Source of the DNA: Gammaproteobacteria bacterium
GTDB taxonomy: Bacteria > Pseudomonadota > Gammaproteobacteria > Coxiellales > Coxiellaceae
Direction: 5' to 3'
NCBI GenBank assembly: GCA_026399315.1
Contig: JAPLRF010000029.1
Span: 19,270-83,269 of the forward strand
DNA: 64,000 nucleotides
Part shown: piece by piece, positions 18,343 through 28,581 of the stretch
Layout: each line of letters opens with the position of its first letter
Position numbering within the stretch: position 1 is the first letter of the stretch
Notes under the pieces: model-generated
What the model was told of the DNA's origin: nothing
The model's database searches: none
The model's input: only the letters and a program-made list of their open reading frames with translations
Translations under genes and position numbers: made by a program

Positions 18343-19782
18343 TTAAATTGCGCCATATTTTTGTGTATTAGGCCGATCAAACGTTATAAGCGACCCTGTA
18401 TCATCCTCGCTTGTAGATTTGTTTCTATTCGAAAAAAGGGCTATGTTAAATTGCGCCGGGTTTTGCTGCAGTGTTTGCAGAATATTATTTGACTCTAGGG
18501 CCCCCACTGCCAAACCAGATGATTTTGGTGCAAGCAGATCTCCACCTGCCGATATCGCGTCACCAATGATTTCGCAGGCTGTCTTTTCTGTTTTTTTGAA
18601 ATGATTTATTATCTTAGAAACACATTTTTCAGCATAGATAAAATTAAAAAAGCCAGATGAAATATTGGCAATGATATTCGCATAAGCAAACATCATAAAA
18701 TAATTCATCAGTGAGTTTTCACACTGACCCTGCTGTTTCTCTGCCGTAAAACCTGAGAAACAAGTAACAATCAGTGCAATGGCAGCAGACAATGCAGTGA
18801 GCGCTGATACATTATTACTGACTTTCCGATATTTTATAAGATTTGAAGTAAAGTCAATTAAAGAAGATGCCACGTAGTATCCACCGACCACACTTAAAAA
18901 ATCCTCTCCGAGCATAAAAAAATTACCAAACGAAACACCTAGCGCAGAAGACATTTTAAATGGCGGATCCTTTTGCAAGCTGACATCAGTCGCGCAAGCA
19001 ACAGCCAATGCACTATAAAGCGGTAGCGCTTCAAAAGCCAGTTTCACAACAAAGGTATTAAAAGCCCAAACAAGCCAATTTAAAGCAATCGGCATATTAA
19101 TAAACGTTGGTTTTGGCGCTAAATGTGAATGGTTAAAAATGAGATTGAGGCCCAGCAACACCTTCAATTCTGAATCATCTCTTTCTTGAAGCATTTTTAC
19201 TTCTTCAGGCGACACGGTTGAATAATCAATCACGTCATGTAGTTGCATTAATGTTTTCATATTTTCAATACTATTTTTTTGTTCGATACTTTTAGTTGCG
19301 CAATATTTCTTTAAACCGTCAAATTCATCACTCAATGATTTTAATGCCAGGCCATTAATAACAAATCCACCAATCACACTGGCTACCGCCTCAAATAACT
19401 TACCCCCTTTGTTTTCATCAGTTGACTCATGATAAGCAATAAACCCATAAGGCAATGACCACAGAAGCGCAACAGCCAGCGTGGATACAAAATAAAGTGT
19501 GTTTTTAATTTTTTCAGCATCATTAGCGTTCGCAATATTATTTTTTAGCGTTTTGAGATGCTTCGCTGAGTTATAAGCCGCAAAGGTATTCACAAATAAA
19601 TTGGCGCCCAATCCGCTGCTGATATTATACCAAGCTGCATTTTGGGTTGTTACCCAATAATAAGCATCTGCAAAAATGCTGGCCAAAACAGAAATTGTTT
19701 TGATAGCCAATTCGGAATCTGCCTTTTTAGCGTGAGCGGTTTGCGCCTCATTTACCATTGGATCTTCTAAATTTTGAATCAT
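18343..19782 (-). CDS. Large multi-pass membrane protein, unknown
   Basis: 479 residues with about eight hydrophobic segments (for example TLYFVSTLAVALLWSLPYGF, SALTALSAAIALIVTCFSGF, MMFAYANIIANISSGFFNF). A charged soluble loop lies between residues about 165 and 225 (KKYCATKSIEQKNSIENMKT) and a polar tail at the end closes with TQKYGAI. GAGAAAAG precedes the start; an in-frame ATG nine codons on is an alternative. No transporter signature recognised. It neighbours the SidE-PDE-like gene in the same orientation with 116 bases between. In an intracellular Legionellales lineage it could be a translocated membrane effector, but that is inference. Confidence 0.65.
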   Translation of the reverse strand: MIQNLEDPMVNEAQTAHAKKADSELAIKTISVLASIFADAYYWVTTQNAAWYNISSGLGANLFVNTFAAYNSAKHLKTLKNNIANANDAEKIKNTLYFVSTLAVALLWSLPYGFIAYHESTDENKGGKLFEAVASVIGGFVINGLALKSLSDEFDGLKKYCATKSIEQKNSIENMKTLMQLHDVIDYSTVSPEEVKMLQERDDSELKVLLGLNLIFNHSHLAPKPTFINMPIALNWLVWAFNTFVVKLAFEALPLYSALAVACATDVSLQKDPPFKMSSALGVSFGNFFMLGEDFLSVVGGYYVASSLIDFTSNLIKYRKVSNNVSALTALSAAIALIVTCFSGFTAEKQQGQCENSLMNYFMMFAYANIIANISSGFFNFIYAEKCVSKIINHFKKTEKTACEIIGDAISAGGDLLAPKSSGLAVGALESNNILQTLQQNPAQFNIALFSNRNKSTSEDDTGSLITFDRPNTQKYGAI

Positions 19783-19898
19783 TGTCTTTTCTCACTGTAT
19801 TTGTTATTGGATGAACACAGCTTATCGTGATTTATTGAATAAGAATAATGAATTGATTTTATGAAGTGATGAAAATAAATGAGTTAACAAGTCTCACT

Positions 19899-22855
19899 TT
19901 ACGTTGACAGGCCTGGCGATTTCTCCTGCTGATCTGAAACAGCGCTGATTAACTTTTCAAGGCAGGTATCGTATCGACTTTTTCCAGAAGTGCGAAATAA
20001 TTCAAATTCGACTTTATTTTGGATTTGTGCGCTTACCAGTAAAAATTTGATTTCTCTGGCATCTGGACAATTGCCTATATTTTTAATTAGTGTTCTGGCA
20101 TGGGCCACTTTCTTTTCAGATAGTTTTTGATTGCGTACCACTCTTGTAAATAATCCTGCTGTAAATTGTGTTTTAGCGACACCCGATAATTCGCCGAGCG
20201 AATTAATATAATCTAACAGTTTTTGCATGGATGATTGCTTTAAATTAGTGAGCGGTGAGCGTGGAATAACAAAATTTTTCTGTGATAAATAACCATATCC
20301 CGCGAATCTGGGTTTCGTCAATTCAGGCATATATTCCGTTGTCAAACTACAAAGAAAAGAAATTGTTTCTGACTTTGGAGAATAATAAAATTTATTACAA
20401 TTTTCATAAGGATTATATACCGCCGTTGTTAGCATTTCCTGATTTAATTTTTCACTGTTATGGTCGAGGAATAATTTTACAACTTCTACACTGGCACCGT
20501 ATGCTACAAGCGCATGCAAAACAAGTGCGATTGATGCCTTTTTGAGGAGATCACTGTCAATATTTATTCTTGCGCGCATTAATAATGCTGCACAAGCATA
20601 TGAAATCATACTTTGATCAGGGTTTAATTTATCAAACAGGATAGGAAGATAGCTAACGTTGGATTTAGGTTTATTCAAAATCTCAATCAACATGGTCTCG
20701 GAAACAAGGTCTGTTTTGCCTGGATTTGGCGAGCGCATTTCATTGTTGCTTGTAATGATATAGTCTAAAATCGCGATTAATTTCACTGAGTCATTTAATT
20801 CAACTGCCGACTTAATTGCGCTCTGCATGATTAATGATCGAGTATCTTCATAGATACTCGAATAGTAAAGCACCTCCTGCACGTAAGTAACAAAACACTT
20901 GACTATACTAAAATTATCGTTTTTTATGCTCATATTTATTGCTGTGGATAGGTTTTTTACGAATAGAGATTCTCTTTTTAAAGAATAGCTTAGCTTTTGC
21001 TGACTTGAAAAGTTCTTATTAGCCTGCCAGAATAAACTTTCGCGGTAATATTGACAAAAATAGTTACCTGCTGCTTTAGGTTCGATTTTGGATAGTAAAA
21101 TATAAAGGTTTAAAAACGCTTGATGCGATGTTGGTTTTTCAAACTGGCAATTTACGTTCTGAGAAAGCCCTTTTATGGCTGTTATGTAATCCTGTAACGC
21201 TTCATTTTTTGCTGCGTCAATTAAATCAGCTTTTTTTCATCATCAGTATAAATTAAAAAGTCAGGATAAATTGAAACAGGTACAATAATTGTATTATCTG
21301 ATAATTTTATTCTTAATTGATTTTGAAGGCTGATTGCACGCGCCTGCGCCAAAAGCCGACTTTCCAAATTGTCGGTAAAAACAGTAATATGTGAGCTGGC
21401 ATCCACATTCCATTTAAAGCCAGTCATGACTTCATTAATTCTATCTTTGTTTTCAGCTAAACCCGTTTCTTGAAGATCTGCGATTGAAGTTTGATATGTT
21501 TTCTCTTTTAATTTTCCATCAAGATATTGCTGTGCTTCTTCTCTTGTTTCGCCGTCATAGGGTCGAACAATAGTTCCGCCGTCATAAAGCATAATCCGTT
21601 GAAAAAGGCAGTCTTTAATATCAAATGAAACGCCAACAATTAAATCTGATCTGTCTGAGTGGTATCCGAAATACGGTGAATCGTAGCCTACTTCGTAATT
21701 AACATAAGAAGTGGATTGGTGTTTTGTGTGTTGTAATTTTTGATCGCCATGCAGTGATTGTCTTTCTGATTTATCGGTTGATACTATTTCATAAGTGCCG
21801 TTTTTTAATCGATTTGTAAATGCGCCTCGTTCTACTCTTCTTAATTCAGGGCGATGGCTAGCGGGGTCGACGAGGGATTTTGTTATATCGGGCCAAAAGC
21901 AATCATCATCGTTACGAATGGTTTTAATGATTCTTCCCTTGGAGGTGTTTTTTGATACATCATTTACATCCGAAAGAACGAAATTAAATTCTGCTGCATT
22001 TTCAATACTCAATAAATAAGCTTCAAATTCAGCTAGCGATTTAATCGCATAATAATTTAATAAAATGGCAATCTTATTTGCTTGATCGCTTGTTGTAATT
22101 TTTCCAGAAAATGCAACAAGCCGAAAACAAATGTCAGGATTGGTATTGGCCAATATAAATAATTTCGTCCGGTTCCGAATAGGCGTATCGAGAAATTCGC
22201 TTTGATCGTTAATGGAAGATTTTCGTGAATTGCCTGTTAGGATTTGCTGTATTTCGCTTTTGATAAATAACGCATTATCTAGATTATGCTTTTCCTTTAT
22301 CATTTCTTCTTTATTGTTGCATCGTGCAAGATCCAGCAAGTGGCAAGAATATAATATCCCTCTTATTTTGTCGGACTCAGGTTTGCCGCTCTTGTTGTAA
22401 GGATCTTTTACAGCGTCCTTATAAATTTGTAATTCATCTTTTGAAAACAACAATCCACCGTTTTCTTTTTTTAATTTTTCTGCGTAATTATAAAATAATT
22501 CAGATGATAGTTTTCGATATTTATTATAAGCATTAGCGTTAACGCTAAACGATACTTCGCTTTCACGACCAGCACCATAAAACGCACAGGCGATTTGAAT
22601 CTTATCTATTTCATCGTCGCTTAATCCGTCGCAAACATCAGGTACTTTTGAAACGACGCGAACGGTATGGGCTGTGCCATGATTCGGGCGAAAAACAGCT
22701 TCTGAATTTTCAAGTGGCGTTTCATTTGGCCGGTAATTTTGATATCGACCATTTTGATCGATGTAACTGCCCCTGTTTGACGCGCTGTCGCTATACGGCT
22801 TGCTTAAAAAATTATCGTGAACGTAGTGAAGGGCTGATTTGACTGATTCTCTCAT
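19899..22855 (-). CDS. SidE-phosphodiesterase-like protein, split by a -1 frameshift
   Basis: The upstream frame (start 22855, 544 residues) has FRPNHGTAHTVR at residues 55-66, GRESEVSF at 96-103 and a helical LYSCHLLDLARC segment, resembling the SidE/Dup phosphodiesterase domain of Legionella. It stops at 21221 just after DDEKKLI. A -1 shift at the A7 tract (21231-21237) continues as ADLIDAAKNEALQDYITAIK without a stop for about 440 more codons to 19899, a helical, alpha-repeat-like region, giving about 985 residues. There is no mono-ADP-ribosyltransferase motif that I can find. An ATG at 20933 could start the second half alone but has no good ribosome site. Possible Dot/Icm effector; homology is by motif only. 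Confidence 0.6.
21230..21236 (-). promoter_or_regulatory. Candidate -1 frameshift heptamer A AAA AAG
   Basis: In the zero frame the codons are GAA AAA AAG CTG ATT TAA, so the heptamer is in the dnaX register, followed within nine bases by the zero-frame stop. The shift needed to join the halves is exactly -1. A weak GCTG/CAGC stem follows; no upstream Shine-Dalgarno-like stimulator is seen. Confidence 0.4.
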
Positions 22856-23068
22856 GCACCCCTCCGCTGTTTGTGTCTATTTTAAACAGTGTAGCAGTTG
22901 AATGTTAAGGGAATATGAACGGGCGGGCAGTCTTTTCAAGCTATTGAGGTAAAAGAACAAATCATCAGAACAGCAAGCGCTTTATCACAGGTTAAACGCA
23001 TCTTAATTTGACTCATAACCGAAAGCGCATATTGATTCTGAATAGGCGAACAGGGTGTTTTTACAGTA

Positions 23069-23168
23069 AGTGAGCGAATGAGTACGGAAGCCCCGACCTT
23101 AGTCGGGCGCGAAAAATTAAATGGCTTTCGCACTCCGCTCACGCGGAGGCTCCGTACGTATTTACTAG
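23069..23168. repeat. Palindromic element family B, second copy
   Basis: Shares the GAGTACGGAAGCCCC start and the ACTAGCCCG end with 7333-7450 and likewise has two small internal hairpins (CCCGACCTTAGTCGGG; CCGCTCACGCGG). It occupies the gene-free stretch 22856-23349, where I see nothing else convincing. Confidence 0.7.
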
Positions 23169-23349
23169 CCCGAAAGAATAGCGGCATCATGCTTTGTAAA
23201 TGAATAATGACGCTCTATATCAATGCCCATTTGCTGTTATGAACAAAATTACGATGCGTTTACCCTGGCTTTATCACTTTCTATTTGACATTCAGCGCAT
23301 AAAACGGCATCATTTCGCCTCTTTAGATATCAATTTTTGGAGCAATCCC

Positions 23350-23613
23350 TTGGCAAACACAGCATCAGCAAAAAAACGCGCAAAACAGTCCGAAGCAAGA
23401 CGTGAACGTAACTTCAGCCAAAAATCGGCAATGCGTACAGCAGTTAAAAAAGTTTTGAAAGCGGTTCAAGGCACAGACAAAGCAGTTGCGACTGATACTT
23501 ATAAAGCAGTATCGGCATTAGCGGATCGCGCAGCTGGCAAGAATCTTATTCATGCAAACAAAGCATCACGCATCAAAAGCCGTTTAAACGCGAAGTTAAA
23601 AGCACTTAAATAA
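23350..23613 (+). CDS. rpsT: 30S ribosomal protein S20 with a TTG start
   Basis: Binds 16S rRNA early in 30S assembly. The protein is LANTASAKKRAKQSEARRER... and ends LINARNKASRIKSRLNAKLKALK-like (KASRIKSRLNAKLKALK), 87 residues as in E. coli. A longer reading from 23200 exists, but family proteins start at ANTASAKKR, and GGAG lies nine bases before the TTG at 23350. E. coli rpsT also uses UUG, where the weak start serves feedback control, so the same regulation is plausible. Convergent with obgE; the IS66 element has inserted between them. Confidence 0.95.
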   Translation: MANTASAKKRAKQSEARRERNFSQKSAMRTAVKKVLKAVQGTDKAVATDTYKAVSALADRAAGKNLIHANKASRIKSRLNAKLKALK

Positions 23614-23642
23614 TACCGCACAAGCTCTGAGCACCCCGAGCG

Positions 23643-23672
23643 CCTCAGAGCCCCGAGCGTCAGCGAGTGGAA
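23643..23672. repeat. Left copy of an inverted repeat shared with the obgE 3' end
   Basis: About 30 bases containing GAGCGTCAGCGAGTGGAA match, in inverted orientation, 25587-25616. The neighbouring CTCTGAG...CTCAGAG stem may be the rpsT terminator. Without the IS the two copies would be about 165 bases apart. Confidence 0.6.
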
Positions 23673-23710
23673 TCCACCACAAGCAAAAAAATAAAATCCC
23701 AGAAAAAAAT

Positions 23711-23856
23711 GTAACAGCTCAGCCCCACTATCATTAATTTAAGCAATAATTTTGACGCTCGCGATTACCCCCTTTGAAAAAGGGGGTCGGTTTGCGGACG
23801 CAGCAAATAAATCAATGTGCGATAAATTATCGCGTCCGTAAACCGGGGGGATTTAT
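23711..23856 (+). repeat. Left 146-base terminal inverted repeat of the IS66 element
   Basis: Matches 25385-25530 in inverted orientation with two mismatches (near 23754 and 23821). It contains internal hairpins (ACCCCCTTTGAAAAAGGGGGT and the pair CGGACGC...GCGTCCG). Confidence 0.93.
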
Positions 23857-23871
23857 CGAAATGGCCTGGTA

Positions 23872-25314
23872 TTAGGTCATAAGCGAAAGGGCTGATGTAT
23901 TCATCCCTGAAAAATAATCCTGCAACAAATTACATAAAAATTTAAAAGAACTTTTTTGTTGCAACCTGCAAGTCATATTAATTGACGCACTTCTTGCAAC
24001 ATATTCGGTTCCATAATTAGATCGAGTGCAAAAATATTTTTTTCGCCATATAACAGATGGTCGTAAACTTCTTTCGGCGTGATTGTTGGTTGGCTCAACA
24101 TCTTCAGTTTCCAAAAACGTCCAAAGTGCATTAAAATTTTGCAGTAAATTTTTGCAAAAGCGCGCTGCTTTTAATATCGGATCGGTATAGGAACCTTGTT
24201 CTAATAATTCGCCGATGCGCTGTCGAATAGGTTTAGTCTGTCGCAATAATTCGTCACGTGATATTTTTTCCGACTTAAATTCATGCCATATTTTAAAAAA
24301 CGCAGATTCGCTTTGAAGTAAATTTTTCCCTATTCGCGCGACAATTTTATTCTCTTTTTCCGATAATTTCGTAAAATCTCGCTTTAAATGTGCCCAGCAC
24401 ATTTGTCGTTGACTACTATCAAAAATGTTATAGGCAGCATATCGATCAGAAACAACGATATTTTTAAAATCACCCATCATTGCACGTAATACTTTTTTGC
24501 CGCGTGACGCATGAATAGAAAAATGGGCAGCTGTGTTTGAAATAAATCCCCACATCCATTGATTTTTACCATCACGATTATGACCTGTTTCATCTGAATG
24601 AACACTGGCGCTTTGTTTTACGATCGGCAGTAGCTCAGAAACAGGGTACAGAAGTGCTGCATTTACTATTTTTTGCTTATTAAAAACAGTGCCGAGACTA
24701 ATGTTAAAATTAAAATGTTCGCTCAAAAAACCCTTCTGCTCGCGACGCGATAATCCGTATTTCGTAATAAGATCTGACATAAAACCCGTCAATCGAGGTC
24801 CGGTAATTCCCCATGTAATACCTTTCGGCAAGGGTGCAATATGATTGCTCCTGCAGTTTTCGCAGCAACCTTTTTGCAATTGATATTCAGTAACATTTAA
24901 TTTTAATATTGGCAATTCATGCACCTAGTGTCGCATATAATCACCTGACAGTTTTATTTTTCCACCACATAAACAACTTTCTGGTAATGCGCAATTCTGA
25001 AAGAAATCAACTTGATTAGTTGGCAGTAATTCTCGATGATGACCTTTGTGGCCAGGTTGGCCGCCGCTCTTTTTTCCGCTGGATTGACGATTGTTTTTCT
25101 TCTTTTTGAAATCACTCGAAGGTCGCAGGGATGAATTCGATGAGTTGTTATTGAGACGTTCTTTTAATTGTGTATTTTCAATTCTTAGTTTTTTGCATTC
25201 AACTTCAAGCAGTGTAAAACGATTGGATAAATCATTTAACGCATCTGATAACAATTGTATTGCCTGATGACATTCTTCGATTGTGTTTGGCGACTTATTC
25301 ATACATTTCTGCAA
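23872..25314 (-). pseudogene. tnpC: IS66 transposase (TnpC) with an in-frame amber codon
   Basis: The N-terminal part (25314-24928) has the leucine-zipper-like helix (LEVECKKLRIENTQLKERLN), the basic SSGKKSGGQPGHKGH linker and the CLCGGK zinc-finger half. It ends GDYMRH-TAG at 24925. The same frame continues at once with VHELPILKLNVTEYQLQKGC, the second zinc half CENC and the DDE domain: HSDETGHNRDGKNQWMW, VVSDRYAAYNIF and EPTNNHAERSLRP, with an intact carboxy end to 23872. A single C to T change in a Gln codon explains the stop. About 480 residues if read through, the usual size. The transposase is inactive unless amber is suppressed. Confidence 0.9.
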
Positions 25315-25384
25315 AAAAAATTTGACTGTGCAGAATGTACATTATTCTGTGGGAATTTCAAGAGGGTTTATTACGCGGATTGGA

Positions 25385-25530
25385 ATAAATCCCCCCGGTT
25401 TACGGACGCGATAATTTATTGCACATTGATTTATTTGCTGCGTCCGCAAACCGACCCCCTTTTTCAAAGGGGGTAATCGCGAGCGTTAAAATTATTGCTT
25501 AAATTAATGATAGTGGGGCTGAGCTGTTAC
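25385..25530 (-). repeat. Right 146-base terminal inverted repeat of the IS66 element
   Basis: Inverted partner of 23711-23856, two mismatches in 146 positions, ending GTTAC next to the AAAAAAAT duplication. Confidence 0.93.
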
Positions 25531-25586
25531 AAAAAAATTAACTACATCAGAAAATCGTGAATTTAGGCCGCATTCTTCGTCGAGTT

Positions 25587-26675
<1,089 letters not shown>

Positions 26676-26707
26676 TCAATATCGTGATTAAACGCGATAT
26701 CGACGAA

Positions 26708-26974
26708 TTAGTTCACTGCTACTGCTTCAACAGAAACTGTTTTACGGTTGTGCGGTCCTTTGATCGAAAAAAGTACCTTGCCTTCAATCAATGCAAATAA
26801 GGTATGATCACGGCCAATACCAACGCCCTGTCCAGGACGACAATTTGTACCACGTTGGCGAATAATAATATTGCCTGGAATAACGTGCTCTCCACCAAAC
26901 TTCTTTACACCAAGGTATTTAGGGTTAGAGTCTCGACCGTTACGGGTACTACCGCCTGCTTTCTTATGTGCCAT
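26708..26974 (-). CDS. rpmA: 50S ribosomal protein L27
   Basis: Ribosomal protein near the peptidyl-transferase centre. [19 protein letters not shown] is the universal N-terminus, followed by [20 protein letters not shown] and the conserved [18 protein letters not shown]. 88 residues, the usual size. It follows rplU after 13 bases, forming the conserved rplU-rpmA pair, and ends before a strong hairpin terminator. Confidence 0.98.
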   Translation of the reverse strand: MAHKKAGGSTRNGRDSNPKYLGVKKFGGEHVIPGNIIIRQRGTNCRPGQGVGIGRDHTLFALIEGKVLFSIKGPHNRKTVSVEAVAVN

Positions 26975-26987
26975 TTTCGTTGCCTCT

Positions 26988-27296
26988 TTATTGGATAGCT
27001 GTAATCTTTACTTGTGTATAATATTGGCGATGCCCAGCGCTTTTCATGTGATGTTTACGACGTCTGAACTTGATAATGCGGATTTTATCTGCTCTGCCAT
27101 GTTTCACGACTTCAGCAACCACTTTTGCACCTGTTAGCAATGGCGCGCCAAATTTGATTTGTTCGCCTTCGCCAATCATCAACACGCGATCGAAATCGAT
27201 TGTGCTGCCAGCATCAGCTTCTAATTTTTCTATTGTGAGCAGTTGCCCTTGTGCGACACGGTATTGTTTGCCGCCCGTTTCAATAATTGCGTACAT
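26988..27296 (-). CDS. rplU: 50S ribosomal protein L21
   Basis: 23S rRNA-binding protein of the large subunit. [20 protein letters not shown] is the family N-terminus; [20 protein letters not shown] and [11 protein letters not shown] form the conserved C-terminus. 102 residues (E. coli 103). First gene of rplU-rpmA; its promoter shares the 270-base divergent space with ispB. Confidence 0.98.
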   Translation of the reverse strand: MYAIIETGGKQYRVAQGQLLTIEKLEADAGSTIDFDRVLMIGEGEQIKFGAPLLTGAKVVAEVVKHGRADKIRIIKFRRRKHHMKSAGHRQYYTQVKITAIQ

Positions 27297-27448
27297 GATT
27301 CTAACCTTTTTTTGTCGCCTGGCGTCATATGCCGCTTCAGCAAACCATTTCGAAGAGCCAGCATTGTAGGCAAAAAATTCGAAGCCCGCAAGCTCTTTTC
27401 GTGATTTTCACAGGTCTTCTTCTATTTAGGCTACTTATCTCAAGGGGC

Positions 27449-27517
27449 ACACGCGGGTTACCGCGCCTGTTTCTGTGTTATTTCTTAATGACACGCAGGC
27501 TACTGCCCTCGTTTCTG
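27449..27517. repeat. Two direct copies of a CGCGGGTTACCGC-type repeat
   Basis: ACACGCGGGTTACCGCGCCT at 27449 and ACACGCAGGCTACTGCCCTC at 27491, each followed by GTTTCTG. Related to the ends of family A elements (7231, 37655) and to the unit at 29662-29877. Lies between the divergent rplU and ispB. Confidence 0.6.
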
Positions 27518-27532
27518 CGGCATTTTCAATGC

Positions 27533-27561
27533 TTGACACATCCGAAGTCACCCCCTAGCAT
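27533..27561 (+). promoter_or_regulatory. Sigma-70 promoter of ispB
   Basis: TTGACA, 17 bases, TAGCAT (27556-27561): a near-consensus promoter. The predicted start falls at or next to the first ATG (27568), so the message would be leaderless, or translation begins at the ATG at 27589 with a leader of about 20 bases. Confidence 0.75.
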
Positions 27562-27567
27562 AGCCGC

Positions 27568-28581
27568 ATGCAAACAACTACAGCAAAAATGGAACATTCC
27601 ACAGGAATTCTGCAGCGCATTCGTGCACTGGTCGCAGACGATTTGACCGCGGTCGATCATTTGATTCACAAGGAACTGTCATCCAGCGTGCCGCTCACGC
27701 GTGAAATCACACAACATATTTTTAAAACGAAGGGGAAGCGATTACGTCCTTTATTAGTGATTCTGGCCTCACATGCTTTTGCTAAGAATAAAACACTGTC
27801 AGCAATGCATTACGATCTTGCCGTTGTTATCGAATTTGTTCACACAGCCACATTACTGCATGACGATGTGGTTGATCATTCGGATTTGCGACGCGGACAA
27901 CAAACCGCCAATGCGATCTGGGGGAATGCAGGCAGCGTTTTAGTCGGTGATTTTCTGTATTCACGCGCGTTTCAAATCTTGTCGCGACACGATCAACGTG
28001 ATGTCATGCGCGTATTATCGCAAACAACCAACGCAATCGCTGAAGGCGAAGTCATGCAGCTAATGAATCAACATGATGCCGACTTATCAATTGACAATTA
28101 TTTTCACGTTATCACACAAAAAACAGCGCAGCTGTTTTCTGCTGCCACCGAAATTGGCGCAATACTCGAAAACACAAATCAAACAATACAACACACAATG
28201 GCAAAATACGGCATGTATCTTGGCATTATTTTTCAAATAATTGATGATTTACTGGATTATGAAACTTCCGCAGACGTCACAGGAAAAAATATTGGCGACG
28301 ATCTAGCAGAAGGCAAAGCAACATTGCCGTTAATTTATGCGATGCAAAACACAAGCCCTGAAAAATCCCGATTTATTCAGGATGCGATTAAAAACGGGGA
28401 TGCAAATGCGCTGCCAGAAATATTAATTATTTTAAAAGAAAGCAATGCCTTTGAATTAACAAGAAATAAAGCCGAAGAATATGCTGTATTAGCGCATGCT
28501 GAATTGAAAAATATTCCTGAATCACCTTACAAAACAGCCTTAAAAGAATTAATCACCTTCGCCGTAAAAAGAAATTATTAA
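27568..28581 (+). CDS. ispB: Octaprenyl diphosphate synthase
   Basis: Trans-polyprenyl transferase making the side chain of ubiquinone from IPP and FPP. Both Asp-rich motifs are present: LLHDDVVDHSDLRRG and IFQIIDDLLDY; GKRLRPLLVILAS and GEVMQLMNQHD also fit. 337 residues from 27568, or 330 from the second ATG at 27589, which aligns slightly better with relatives; neither has a clear Shine-Dalgarno. Divergent from rplU, as in E. coli. It overlaps the end of rpoS by four bases. Supplies the substrate of the ubi pathway that includes ubiG here. Confidence 0.95.
   Translation: MQTTTAKMEHSTGILQRIRALVADDLTAVDHLIHKELSSSVPLTREITQHIFKTKGKRLRPLLVILASHAFAKNKTLSAMHYDLAVVIEFVHTATLLHDDVVDHSDLRRGQQTANAIWGNAGSVLVGDFLYSRAFQILSRHDQRDVMRVLSQTTNAIAEGEVMQLMNQHDADLSIDNYFHVITQKTAQLFSAATEIGAILENTNQTIQHTMAKYGMYLGIIFQIIDDLLDYETSADVTGKNIGDDLAEGKATLPLIYAMQNTSPEKSRFIQDAIKNGDANALPEILIILKESNAFELTRNKAEEYAVLAHAELKNIPESPYKTALKELITFAVKRNY

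Larger units (their letters stand above)
23711..25530. mobile_element. Complete IS66-family element, single-transposase type
   Basis: 1820 bases bounded by 146-base inverted repeats and flanked by a perfect 8-base duplication AAAAAAAT (23703-23710 and 25531-25538), the size IS66 elements make. The ends begin GTAAC, as many IS66 elements begin GTAA. It carries only the tnpC-type transposase and no tnpA or tnpB, like the ISBst12 group. The insertion lies in the convergent rpsT/obgE intergenic space, in an A-tract. Sharp ends and an intact duplication indicate a recent arrival. Confidence 0.93.

Noticed and set aside
20282..20545. Plus-strand frames inside the SidE-like gene and neighbours
   Set aside because: Antisense to a continuous coding frame; no ribosome sites or recognisable domains.
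22936..23190. 84-codon minus-strand frame
   Set aside because: It runs through the palindromic family B repeat and has no ribosome site; best seen as non-coding.
24925..24927. Programmed amber read-through in the transposase
   Set aside because: Possible, but a single C to T change in a Gln codon is the simpler explanation and IS copies decay often.
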